The notes below the pieces were generated by a model. That model was not told where the DNA came from and did not search any database. It saw only the letters and a list, made by a program, of their open reading frames with translations. From assembly GCA_964604565.1 (NCBI GenBank), contig CAZRZN010000020.1, forward strand, positions 1-31,943: a stretch of 31,943 nucleotides of DNA, in the 5' to 3' direction. Source of the stretch: CAZRZN01 sp964604565. Its GTDB lineage: Bacteria; Pseudomonadota; Alphaproteobacteria; Rhodobacterales; Rhodobacteraceae. A program made the position numbers and the translations under genes. Positions 7,553 through 15,075 of this stretch are shown here, one piece after another (the stretch's first letter is position 1; each line of letters starts with the position of its first letter).

Positions 7553-8532
7553 GCCGCTATGCGCGCCAGATCGCGGTGCCGGATCTGGGCGTGGCCGGAC
7601 AGGACAGATTGCGCGCGGCCTCGGTGCTGGTTGTCGGTGCCGGTGGACTGGCCGCGCCGGTGCTGCAATACCTCGCGGGGGCCGGAACCGGGCATATCCG
7701 GCTGGTCGACCCCGACCGGGTGGACGAAAGCAACCTGCACCGGCAGACGCTGTTCCGCATGGCCGATATCGATGCGCCCAAGGCACGGGCCGCCGCCGCC
7801 GCGCTTGGCGGCCTCAACCCCGATTGCCGGGTCGAACCGGTCAGCGCGATGCTTGGCCCCGAAAACGCGGCACTGCTGAGTGCGGGGATGTCGCTGGTTC
7901 TCGACTGCGCCGACAGCTTTGCGGCAAGCTACATCCTGTCGGATCTCTGCCATGCCCGACACGTCCCGCTGGTCAGCGCCTCGGTCCTCGGGACGGAAGG
8001 ATATGCAGGCGGGTTCTGCGGCGGCGCCCCCTCGCTGCGGGCGGTCTTTCCGGACTTGCCGCAACGGCTGGGCTCCTGCGCCGAGGATGGCGTGCTGGGT
8101 CCGGTCGTGGGGGTGGTTGGCGGGCTTCAGGCGCAGATGGCGCTGGCAGTGCTGACCGGGATGACGCCCTCGCCGCTGGGCCGGATCGCAAGCTATGACG
8201 GCCTCGCGCACCGGCTCGGCGGATTTTCCTTCGACGGCGCGCCGGAACCCGCCAATCCGCACCGTTTTCTCGCCCCGAAAGACATCGCATCCGATGATTT
8301 CGTTGTCGACCTGCGCGCCCCCTCCGAAGGGCCGCCCCTGCGCGAAAATGCCCTGCGCCATGCCGCCGATGATTTCGGCCCCGGCGGCCCCGTTCCCGCC
8401 CCCGGCCAGCGCGCCGTTCTGTGCTGCCGGTCGGGCCAGCGCGCCTGGACCGCGGCAGAACGGCTGGCTGCGATCTGGGATGGAGAGATCACGCTCGTCG
8501 CCCTCGGCGACCAAAACGGAGAACCTGCATGA
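7549..8532 (+). CDS. thiF: ThiF adenylyltransferase with C-terminal rhodanese-like domain
   Basis: An E1-like enzyme that adenylates the ThiS C-terminus for sulfur transfer. Residues 1-235 are the ThiF/MoeB domain: nucleotide loop GAGGLA (30-35), DPDRVDESNLHRQ, and a conserved Cys in the SCAEDGVLG segment (C177). The Cys-x-x-Cys pairs that hold zinc in MoeB-type proteins are not seen. Residues about 248-325 form a rhodanese-like domain with the active-site loop CRSGQR (C293), which may carry the persulfide. The frame is open back to 6817, but that part lies over thiG and thiE; ATG 7549 overlaps the thiE stop and gives the standard N-terminus. It overlaps the next gene in ATGA. Confidence 0.92.
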   Translation: MSRYARQIAVPDLGVAGQDRLRAASVLVVGAGGLAAPVLQYLAGAGTGHIRLVDPDRVDESNLHRQTLFRMADIDAPKARAAAAALGGLNPDCRVEPVSAMLGPENAALLSAGMSLVLDCADSFAASYILSDLCHARHVPLVSASVLGTEGYAGGFCGGAPSLRAVFPDLPQRLGSCAEDGVLGPVVGVVGGLQAQMALAVLTGMTPSPLGRIASYDGLAHRLGGFSFDGAPEPANPHRFLAPKDIASDDFVVDLRAPSEGPPLRENALRHAADDFGPGGPVPAPGQRAVLCCRSGQRAWTAAERLAAIWDGEITLVALGDQNGEPA

Positions 8533-9464
8533 AACACCTGACTTTGCTTTTCTGCCTCTGCGCAGCACCCGCCGCGGCCACGGACAAGATGACCCTCATC
8601 CTCGATTGGTTCGTGAACCCCGATCATGGCCCGATCATCATCGCGCAGGAGAATGGATATTTCGCGGATGTGGATCTGGAGGTCGAGGTCATCGCCCCCG
8701 CCGACCCGGCCGATCCGCCAAAAATGGCGGCAGCCGGTCGCGCGGATCTTGCCATCTCCTATCAGCCGCAACTGCACCTTCAGGTCGCCGAGGGGTTGCC
8801 GCTGAAACGCGTTGGCACGCTGGTCGCCACACCGCTGAACTGCCTGCTGGTGCTGGCGGACGGACCGGTTGAGGAGATCGCCGATCTGGGCGGCCGCAAG
8901 GTCGGCTTTTCGGTCGCCGGGGTTGAGGAGGCGCTGCTCTCCGCGATGCTCTCTCCGGCCGGGCTGACCATGGAGGACATCGAACTGGTCAACGTGAACT
9001 GGTCACTCTCGCCCGCGCTGATGTCGGGACAGGTCGACGCGGTGATCGGCGCGTTCCGCAACTTCGAACTGAACCAGATGGAGATAGAGGGTATCGGCGG
9101 CCGCTGCTTCTATCCCGAGGAAGAAGGCGTGCCGGCCTATGACGAACTGATCTACGTCGCCAACCCGGACCGGATGGATCCGGAGATGATCGACCGTTTC
9201 CTTGCCGCGACCGAGGAGGCGGTGCAGTTTATCATCAATCATCCGCAGGAAAGCTGGGAAATCTTTGCCGCAACGTCCGCCGAACTGGACGACGAGCTGA
9301 ACGCCAAGGCCTGGCAGGATACCCTGCCCCGCTTTGCCCTGCGGCCCGCCGCATTCGACACAGGCCGCTATGCCCGGTTCGAGCGGTTCCTCCACGCGCA
9401 GGGACTGACCGAAGAAATCCGGCCCGTCTCCGACCTTGCGATCATGCCGGGGGAGACGCAATGA
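8529..9464 (+). CDS. thiY: Pyrimidine-precursor ABC transporter, periplasmic binding protein
   Basis: A 311-residue NMT1/THI5-like solute-binding protein with a short signal peptide (residues 1-19). In characterised homologues this protein binds formylaminopyrimidine or a related HMP precursor released by thiamine breakdown. The family start LILDWFVNPDHGPIIIAQENGYF and the LPLKRVGTLVATPLNCLLVLAD stretch are readable here as separate conserved blocks. It sits between thiF and tenA and, with thiZ and thiX further on, makes a complete importer. Start and stop overlap both neighbours by four bases. The exact ligand is inferred from context. Confidence 0.9.
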   Translation: MKHLTLLFCLCAAPAAATDKMTLILDWFVNPDHGPIIIAQENGYFADVDLEVEVIAPADPADPPKMAAAGRADLAISYQPQLHLQVAEGLPLKRVGTLVATPLNCLLVLADGPVEEIADLGGRKVGFSVAGVEEALLSAMLSPAGLTMEDIELVNVNWSLSPALMSGQVDAVIGAFRNFELNQMEIEGIGGRCFYPEEEGVPAYDELIYVANPDRMDPEMIDRFLAATEEAVQFIINHPQESWEIFAATSAELDDELNAKAWQDTLPRFALRPAAFDTGRYARFERFLHAQGLTEEIRPVSDLAIMPGETQ

Positions 9465-10132
9465 CCTATGGCCGGACATTCACCCTTTGGCGCGCGGCGG
9501 CGGGCACCGACTGGCGGGCCTATACAGACCATGCCTTTGTCCGGAGCCTTGGCGACGGCAGCCTGCCGCGCGCGGCCTATCTGCATTACCTCGTGCAGGA
9601 CTACATCTTTCTTGTGCATTTCGCGCGGGCATGGGCGCTGGCCGTGACGAAGGCTGAAACCATCGCGGAGATGCGGACCTGCGCCGCCACGGCCAAGGCC
9701 CTGATCGATGAAGAGATGCGGCTGCACGTCGAAACCTGCGCCGCAGAGGGCATCGACGAGGCCGCATTGCAGGCCGCCGAGGAGCGGCCCGCCAATCTCG
9801 CCTATACGCGTTACGTGCTCGACGCGGGCCATTCCGGCGATATCGCGGACCTGCTGGCGGCGCTGGCGCCCTGCGTTCTGGGCTATGGCGAGATCGGCGC
9901 GCGGCTGACATCCGAGGCCGGGTCAAAGACCTACAGCGACTGGATCGGAACCTATGGCGGGGCCGATTATCAGACCCTCTGCGCCGAGGTGGGTGCCCTG
10001 ATCGACGGCGCCGTCACGCGCCGGCTGGGCCCCGCGCCGCAGGACTGCCCGCGATGGCCGGATCTTTGCCGACGCTTTACCACCGCCACACGGCTGGAGA
10101 TCGGGTTCTGGGACATGGGACTGGCCCCGTGA
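9461..10132 (+). CDS. tenA: Aminopyrimidine aminohydrolase / thiaminase II
   Basis: TenA hydrolyses 4-amino-5-aminomethyl-2-methylpyrimidine to HMP, salvaging the pyrimidine from degraded thiamine. The 223-residue all-helical protein shows the active-site residues of the Cys-type (TenA_C) group: D47 in QDY, C138 in LAPCVLGYGEIG, and E213 in the C-terminal EIGFWDM segment. It is placed inside the importer genes, matching import of the precursor followed by hydrolysis and ThiD phosphorylation. It overlaps thiY in ATGA and thiZ in GTGA. Confidence 0.93.
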   Translation: MTYGRTFTLWRAAAGTDWRAYTDHAFVRSLGDGSLPRAAYLHYLVQDYIFLVHFARAWALAVTKAETIAEMRTCAATAKALIDEEMRLHVETCAAEGIDEAALQAAEERPANLAYTRYVLDAGHSGDIADLLAALAPCVLGYGEIGARLTSEAGSKTYSDWIGTYGGADYQTLCAEVGALIDGAVTRRLGPAPQDCPRWPDLCRRFTTATRLEIGFWDMGLAP

Positions 10133-10854
10133 CCCCGCCGGGCCTTGCCTTTTCGGGCCGGGTCACGGCGGGAAAGGCTGTCCTGCTTGGTCCCGTCAGG
10201 ATGCACGCAGAGGCGGGGCGCTGGACCTGCCTGCTCGGTCCTTCGGGGACCGGAAAATCGACTTTGCTGCACTGCTTCGCCGGGCTGGCCGAAGCGTTGA
10301 CACTGGACGGACGGGCAGAGGCCGAAGATGGTCAGACACTTCAGGGGCGCGTGGCGCTGATGGCGCAGTCGGACGGGCTGCTGCCCTGGCTCACGGTGCG
10401 GGACAACGTCACGCTGGGCGCGCGGCTGCGGCGCCAGCGGGCGGACGCCGGGCGGACACGGGCCTTGCTGCACCGTGTCGGGCTGGCCGATCTCGCGCAG
10501 CGCAAGCCGCATGCCCTGTCCGGCGGCCAACGGCAGCGCGCCGCGCTTGCCCGCACGCTGTTCGAGGACCGGCCGGTTGCGCTGCTGGATGAGCCCTTTT
10601 CGGCGCTCGACGTCGCGACGCGGGCCCGGATGCAGGATCTTGCCGTCGCCGAACTGGGCGGGCGCACCGTGCTCCACGTGACCCACGACCCTGTCGAGGC
10701 CGCCCGCCTCGGCGAGCGTATCATAGTACTGACGGCCACCGGGATCGAGGAGGTCGGCACGGCGGGCGCGCGGCCGATCCCGCGGCCGCTGGACGGAGAA
10801 GATACGCTGACGATGACGGGGCGCCTGACGCGCCTGCTGCTGGAGGCCGCATGA
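10129..10854 (+). CDS. thiZ: Pyrimidine-precursor ABC transporter, ATPase
   Basis: The cytoplasmic ATPase of the importer, 241 residues from a GTG start at 10129. The frame is open further upstream, but GTG 10129 overlaps the tenA stop in GTGA just as the other genes of the operon do, and the protein then begins at the normal place. Walker A is GPSGTGKST (37-45), the signature is LSGGQRQR (130-137), Walker B is VALLDEP (150-156) and the switch His is H186 in VTHD. It resembles the nitrate/taurine/thiamine-precursor branch of ABC ATPases. Stop overlaps thiX by four bases. Confidence 0.9.
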   Translation: MTPPGLAFSGRVTAGKAVLLGPVRMHAEAGRWTCLLGPSGTGKSTLLHCFAGLAEALTLDGRAEAEDGQTLQGRVALMAQSDGLLPWLTVRDNVTLGARLRRQRADAGRTRALLHRVGLADLAQRKPHALSGGQRQRAALARTLFEDRPVALLDEPFSALDVATRARMQDLAVAELGGRTVLHVTHDPVEAARLGERIIVLTATGIEEVGTAGARPIPRPLDGEDTLTMTGRLTRLLLEAA

Positions 10855-11591
10855 CCGCCCTGCGCATTGGGTTGCCGCTGCTGCTGGGTCTCACGCTCTG
10901 GCAGGGGGTGATCCTGGCGCTCGACATGCCCTCCTTCATCCTGCCCGGGCCGCTGCGCGTGGCCGAGGCGCTTTGGTCCAACCGGGTGCTGCTGGCGGAA
11001 CATGCGGTGATCACGATTACGGAGGTGCTGGTCGGGCTGACGCTTGGGGCGATGCTGGGCTGGATCTCGGCCACGCTGCTCGCGCTTTCGCCGACCGCGG
11101 CGCGGACGCTGCGGCCATTGCTTGTCTTCAGCCAGGCCATCCCGGTCTTTGCGCTGGCGCCGATCTTCACGCTTTGGTTCGGCTATGGTCTGGGTTCCAA
11201 GATCGCGATGGCGCTGCTCATCATATACTTCCCCGTCACTTCGGCCTTTTACGACGCGCTGATGACCACACCGCGCGCCTGGATCGCGCAGGCCCGTGTC
11301 ATGGGCGCTGGACGGGGTCGGATCCTGTGGTGCGTGCGGATGCCGGCGGCCCTGCCCGGACTAATGTCCGGTTTGCGGCTGGCGGCGGTCTACGCACCGA
11401 TAGGCGCGATCATCGGCGAATGGGTCGGCGCGTCGCGCGGGCTTGGCTACCTGATGTTGCTTGCGAACGGACGGGCGAAGACAGACCTGATGTTCGCGGC
11501 GGTCCTTGTGGTCGCGGTTCTCACCATCCTGCTGCATCGCGCTGTGGATGCGCTGGCCCACAGGGTGGAACGGCATCATCTTGGACAATGA
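10851..11591 (+). CDS. thiX: Pyrimidine-precursor ABC transporter, permease
   Basis: The membrane subunit of the importer, 246 residues with about six hydrophobic spans. The coupling segment of BPD-type permeases is visible as EWVGASRGLGYLMLLANGRAKTD near residue 190-212, read in two parts. The N-terminal SFILPGP motif is common in the SsuC/TauC/ThiX group. It is the last gene of the thiamine operon, and no same-strand gene follows for over 500 bases. Confidence 0.91.
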   Translation: MTALRIGLPLLLGLTLWQGVILALDMPSFILPGPLRVAEALWSNRVLLAEHAVITITEVLVGLTLGAMLGWISATLLALSPTAARTLRPLLVFSQAIPVFALAPIFTLWFGYGLGSKIAMALLIIYFPVTSAFYDALMTTPRAWIAQARVMGAGRGRILWCVRMPAALPGLMSGLRLAAVYAPIGAIIGEWVGASRGLGYLMLLANGRAKTDLMFAAVLVVAVLTILLHRAVDALAHRVERHHLGQ

Positions 11592-12112
11592 GGCAATGCT
11601 CAGGACGGCCGGAACGGATGCCCAACAGGGCCGAAGGGGTCCGGGATGCGCGGGACGCACCGCGAAATCAGGCTCGGGACGCCTTTGGCACCGGTTCGGC
11701 ACCGACCGCGCAGCCCCATCACACTGGGGTCACAAGCCGCCGGGCATGCCGCAGGGTCACGGCGTTGATCGGCGGCCGGAAGTTCCGGCGCAACCCTAGG
11801 TCGGGCAGGTGTTCCGGCCATCACGCAGCGGGCCATGCGCGTCCCGCCGCCCTGCCCCAAGGTCTTGGCGGTAGTCAGACGGACTGGGGATCTTGCTCCG
11901 AGTCCGATCCGCGCCCATGCCCGCCACGTCTGCGCCCCTTCCCGAGCACATGGAACACACGCGGATCCGGCCGCAGGGGCGATCACGGGTCCCAATACAT
12001 CCCGGCAGATACCCCGTTGGCAATGGGCCTGACAGACACTGCAAGCCGCCATTTCCCTTGACCCGACAAGGTTCCCGCGATCTGCTGTGCAGGCTTCTGG
12101 AGGAGAACGCCG
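11592..12112. other. 521-base stretch without a recognisable gene
   Basis: Short open frames exist on both strands, but none has a ribosome binding site or a readable protein family, and they overlap each other in several frames as expected for G+C-rich noncoding DNA. No clear transcription terminator for the thiamine operon is seen. A TTGACC box at 12058-12063 could be part of the promoter of the dehalogenase gene, but a good -10 box is lacking. It may hold decayed coding sequence, but I could not identify any. Confidence 0.5.
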
Positions 12113-13021
12113 ATGGTCCCTGCCGACGTAGCCCGAACGCCCGACTCCCGCTTTGCGAGCTTGCCGGATTTTCCATGGACCCCGGCCTATTCCAGGGACC
12201 TTCCAGGGTTCGAGAGGCTGCGCATGGCCCGGGTCGATGAGGGACCCGAAGAAGCTGACCGGGTGTTCCTGTGCCTGCATGGACAACCGTCCTGGAGCTT
12301 TGTCTACCGGCACATGATCCCGGTCTTTCTGGAAACCGGCGCCCGGGTCGTGGCCCCGGACCTGTTCGGCTTCGGTCGGTCGGACAAGCCTGTGGACGAC
12401 GCGGCCTACACCTTCGATTTTCACCGGCAGAGCCTCATGGCGCTGATCGAAGCGCTCGACCTGCGCAACGTGACGCTGGTGGTGCAGGACTGGGGCGGCA
12501 TCCTCGGGCTGACCATCCCGCCGGACATGCCCGCGCGCTTTGACCGGCTCCTGGTGATGAATACGGTTCTAGGCCTTGGCGGCGGCAGCACCGAGGGGTT
12601 CGACGCATGGCGCGCATTTCATCGGGAAAACCCGGATTACGACATGGCCGCGCTGTTCCAGACATACGTCCCCGGCATGAGCGATGCCGCCGCCGCGGCC
12701 TATGCCGCCCCGTTTCCCGATGCGCGTTATCGCGCCGGTGCGCGCCGCTTTCCTTTCCTCGTGATGACCGAACGGCACATGGAGGGCGTCGACCTGTCGC
12801 GCCGGGCCGCCCAATGGTGGCGGTCGGATTGGCAGGGAGACAGTTTCATGGCGGTCGGTGAACGGGACACACTTATCCCACCGTCGCTGATGGAGAAGAT
12901 GCACGGCATCCTTGGCATCCGGCGGCCTGCCCTGATGCTGCCCGAAGCCGGGCATTTCGTGCAGGAGACACATGGCGCCGAGGTCGCCCGCGCGGCGCTG
13001 GCCGCGTGGGACACCGGCTGA
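12113..13021 (+). CDS. DhlA-type haloalkane dehalogenase homologue (alpha/beta hydrolase)
   Basis: A 302-residue alpha/beta hydrolase of haloalkane dehalogenase subfamily I, whose members cleave carbon-halogen bonds with water. The oxyanion segment is HGQPSW (56-61). The nucleophile is D126 followed by W127 (VQDWGG), Trp being a halide-binding residue. The acid is probably D252 (VGERDT) and the base H281 (AGHFVQE). The cap shares AYAAPFPD and the RRFPFLV-like segment with DhlA. By alignment from memory, the second DhlA halide-binding residue (W175) corresponds to Y185 here, so true dehalogenase activity should not be assumed; an epoxide or ester substrate is possible. A GGAGGAGA ribosome binding site precedes ATG 12113. 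It stands alone between the thi operon and the convergent TRAP genes. Confidence 0.85.
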   Translation: MVPADVARTPDSRFASLPDFPWTPAYSRDLPGFERLRMARVDEGPEEADRVFLCLHGQPSWSFVYRHMIPVFLETGARVVAPDLFGFGRSDKPVDDAAYTFDFHRQSLMALIEALDLRNVTLVVQDWGGILGLTIPPDMPARFDRLLVMNTVLGLGGGSTEGFDAWRAFHRENPDYDMAALFQTYVPGMSDAAAAAYAAPFPDARYRAGARRFPFLVMTERHMEGVDLSRRAAQWWRSDWQGDSFMAVGERDTLIPPSLMEKMHGILGIRRPALMLPEAGHFVQETHGAEVARAALAAWDTG

Positions 13022-13087
13022 CGCGCCTGTCATCGTTCCGTCAAGACGGATTCTGCAAGCCTTCGGCGATCCCGAACCGAGGCGGGG

Positions 13088-14416
13088 TCACAGGAACAGG
13101 GTGGAAATGGTCGGAAAGAACGCAACCAGCAGCAGGACGATCAGCATCACACCGATGAAGGGCATGGTCGCGCCAAAGACCTGTTCGACGGAAACGTCCG
13201 GATCGTTTAGCGTATTGTGCACCGTAAAGACCGAAATGCCGAACGGCGGCGTCAGCAACCCTATCTCCACCGCCAGAACCGTGACAATGCCGAAATGGCT
13301 GAGGTCGATGCCCATGCCCTGCGCGATCGGCGCCGCGATCGGGACCATGATCAGCAGGATCGACGTGCTGTCGAGGATCATTCCCATCAGCAGGATGATC
13401 GCCGCGTAGAAGATCATGAAGCTCAGCGGACTGAACCCCGATCCCTGAACGAGGGCGGCGATGGCATTGGGCAGGCCCGCAATCGACAGCATGCGGGAAT
13501 AAAAGCTCGCCGCGATCAGCAACAGCAGGATCGACACCGAGATGACCCCGGTCTGTTTCATCACCTCCCAAAGCTTGTGACGGTTCAGCGACCGGCGCGA
13601 CAGTGCGACGATCAACGCCCCGAAGGCGCCGATGCCACCGGCCTCGGTCGGGGTGAAATAGCCGGTATAAAGCCCGCCCAGAACCAGCACCACCAGCATC
13701 AGGATCGGAAACAGCTTGGCCAACATGGTGCGTGCCGGCATCTTTTCCGCGGCGACGTCCAGCCGCCGGGCCTTGGACGCCTTGGGGTCGGTCAGCACAA
13801 AGCCGGGAAACAGCATGGTGACGCCGATCAGCATCGCGACAAATCCCCCGGCAAGCATCATGCCCGGAAGAATGCCCGCGATGAACATGCCGCCGATCGA
13901 TACTTCGGCCAGCACCCCGTAGATGATCAGCAACAGGCTGGGCGGGATCAGCATTCCCAGAACCGACGATCCGGCCACCGTTCCGGCGGCAAAGGCCGGG
14001 CGATAGCCGTGGCGCTTCATCTCCGGCACGGCCACGCGCGTGAAAACCGCCGCCGAGGCGATGGAGACGCCAGTCACGGCGGCAAAGATCGTGTTGGCCG
14101 CCACGGTCGCCACGCCCAGACCGCAGATCATGCGGCGCAACAGTTCCTCCGCAACCTCGAAGGTGTCGCGTCCGACGTTCGACACGCTGACCAGAAGGCC
14201 CATGAGCACAAAAAGCGGAATGGTTGCGAAGAGATAATCCGCGATGCCGCTGTAGGTCGTGAGTTCGAGCATCCGAAAGGCAAGGCCCATGTTGTCCCGA
14301 ATGATCCAGATTCCGGCAAAGGCCACCAGAAACAGTGCATAAGCGATCTGCATCCCAAGCAGCACCAGACCGATCAGAACACCGATCAGAACGAACCCGA
14401 TCATCAAGGTCGTCAT
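13088..14416 (-). CDS. dctM: TRAP transporter large permease (DctM type)
   Basis: The large membrane subunit of a tripartite ATP-independent periplasmic transporter: 442 residues, about 12 hydrophobic spans. It couples uptake to the sodium or proton gradient. Family signatures include the PPSLLLIIYGVLAEVSIG segment (starting near residue 160), FTPTEAGGIGAFGALI, and LLTPPFG near the C-terminus. The frame is open far upstream to 14989, but that region is the DctQ gene in another frame, and ATG 14416 gives the standard start MTTLMIGF. It overlaps dctQ by four bases. It is the last gene of the molybdenum hydroxylase/TRAP string. Confidence 0.94.
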   Translation of the reverse strand: MTTLMIGFVLIGVLIGLVLLGMQIAYALFLVAFAGIWIIRDNMGLAFRMLELTTYSGIADYLFATIPLFVLMGLLVSVSNVGRDTFEVAEELLRRMICGLGVATVAANTIFAAVTGVSIASAAVFTRVAVPEMKRHGYRPAFAAGTVAGSSVLGMLIPPSLLLIIYGVLAEVSIGGMFIAGILPGMMLAGGFVAMLIGVTMLFPGFVLTDPKASKARRLDVAAEKMPARTMLAKLFPILMLVVLVLGGLYTGYFTPTEAGGIGAFGALIVALSRRSLNRHKLWEVMKQTGVISVSILLLLIAASFYSRMLSIAGLPNAIAALVQGSGFSPLSFMIFYAAIILLMGMILDSTSILLIMVPIAAPIAQGMGIDLSHFGIVTVLAVEIGLLTPPFGISVFTVHNTLNDPDVSVEQVFGATMPFIGVMLIVLLLVAFFPTISTLFL

Positions 14417-14979
14417 GTGGAAAAGCTCCTGAAACTGCGCATTTCCACGGAAAGGCGGTAAAGTGCGGATAAAGCGGCCACGGCAGAGCCCAGCACCGTG
14501 ATGGCGCGAAACGGCGCGGTCGGGATGGTGAACACGCCCTGAACGCCAAAGAATTCCGCCCCGTACCATGCATCCATCATCTTGGGCCAGGACGCCCAGC
14601 AGATCAGCGCAAAGACGATCGCACCGGCAAGGGCAAAGACCGCCTCCAGCAGGGACACCGTGCGGGGCGACTTGCCCTCGATCCGACGCACAAGGAAATC
14701 CGCTCGCGTCAGGCGTTTTTGCTGGATCGCCGCGGCAACTTGCAGAAACACGATGGCCACGACCGTGCGTCCCGCGATTTCGGAGACACCCGTGATCGGC
14801 GCATCGAAGAAATTGCGCCCGACAACATCCGTCACGACCAGCGCCATCAGACCACCGATGCAAAGCGTGCCAAAGGACGACATGACCGCCGCCACGCTGC
14901 CCAGCACCGCACCGACGGGCGCGTCTGCGAATTTCGGGACAAGGATCTCGTCGTTGTCGGTCGGGTGTTCCTGGCTCAT
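14413..14979 (-). CDS. dctQ: TRAP transporter small permease (DctQ type)
   Basis: The small membrane subunit of the TRAP transporter, 188 residues with four hydrophobic spans (about 28-54, 70-88, 108-132 and 148-170). The VGRNFFDAPITGVSEIAG segment after the first helix is the usual DctQ signature (a turn rich in Arg/Asn/Phe before a Glu-containing helix). The stop overlaps the dctM start in ATGA, so the two permease subunits are translationally coupled. It follows dctP after a 96-base gap containing a strong hairpin. Confidence 0.92.
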   Translation of the reverse strand: MSQEHPTDNDEILVPKFADAPVGAVLGSVAAVMSSFGTLCIGGLMALVVTDVVGRNFFDAPITGVSEIAGRTVVAIVFLQVAAAIQQKRLTRADFLVRRIEGKSPRTVSLLEAVFALAGAIVFALICWASWPKMMDAWYGAEFFGVQGVFTIPTAPFRAITVLGSAVAALSALYRLSVEMRSFRSFST

Positions 14980-15028
14980 CCGGGCGCACTCATAAATTGA
15001 AGCAATGGGGAGGGGCGATTTGGGACGT

Positions 15029-15057
15029 CACCCGCCCGCGCCATGCGCGGACGGGTG
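15029..15057 (-). other. Strong intercistronic hairpin between dctP and dctQ
   Basis: CACCCG and CCGCGC on one side pair with GCGCGG and CGGGTG on the other around a three-base loop. The one internal mismatch on the plus strand becomes a G-U pair in the minus-strand transcript, so 13 consecutive pairs form. No oligo-U run follows. It fits an mRNA-processing or 3'-end-protecting element that lets the binding protein be made in excess over the permeases. Confidence 0.6.
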
Positions 15058-15075
15058 CCCGTCATCCGTGTTGTA

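Noticed and set aside
13037..13048. CCGTC/GACGG hairpin between the dehalogenase and dctM stops
   Set aside because: The stem is only four or five pairs with too short a loop and no T-run, so it is too weak to call a terminator.
14417..14989. Upstream extension of the dctM frame suggesting a long fused permease
   Set aside because: The extension is an off-frame reading of dctQ and is arginine-rich, not hydrophobic. The two permease genes are separate and overlap by four bases.
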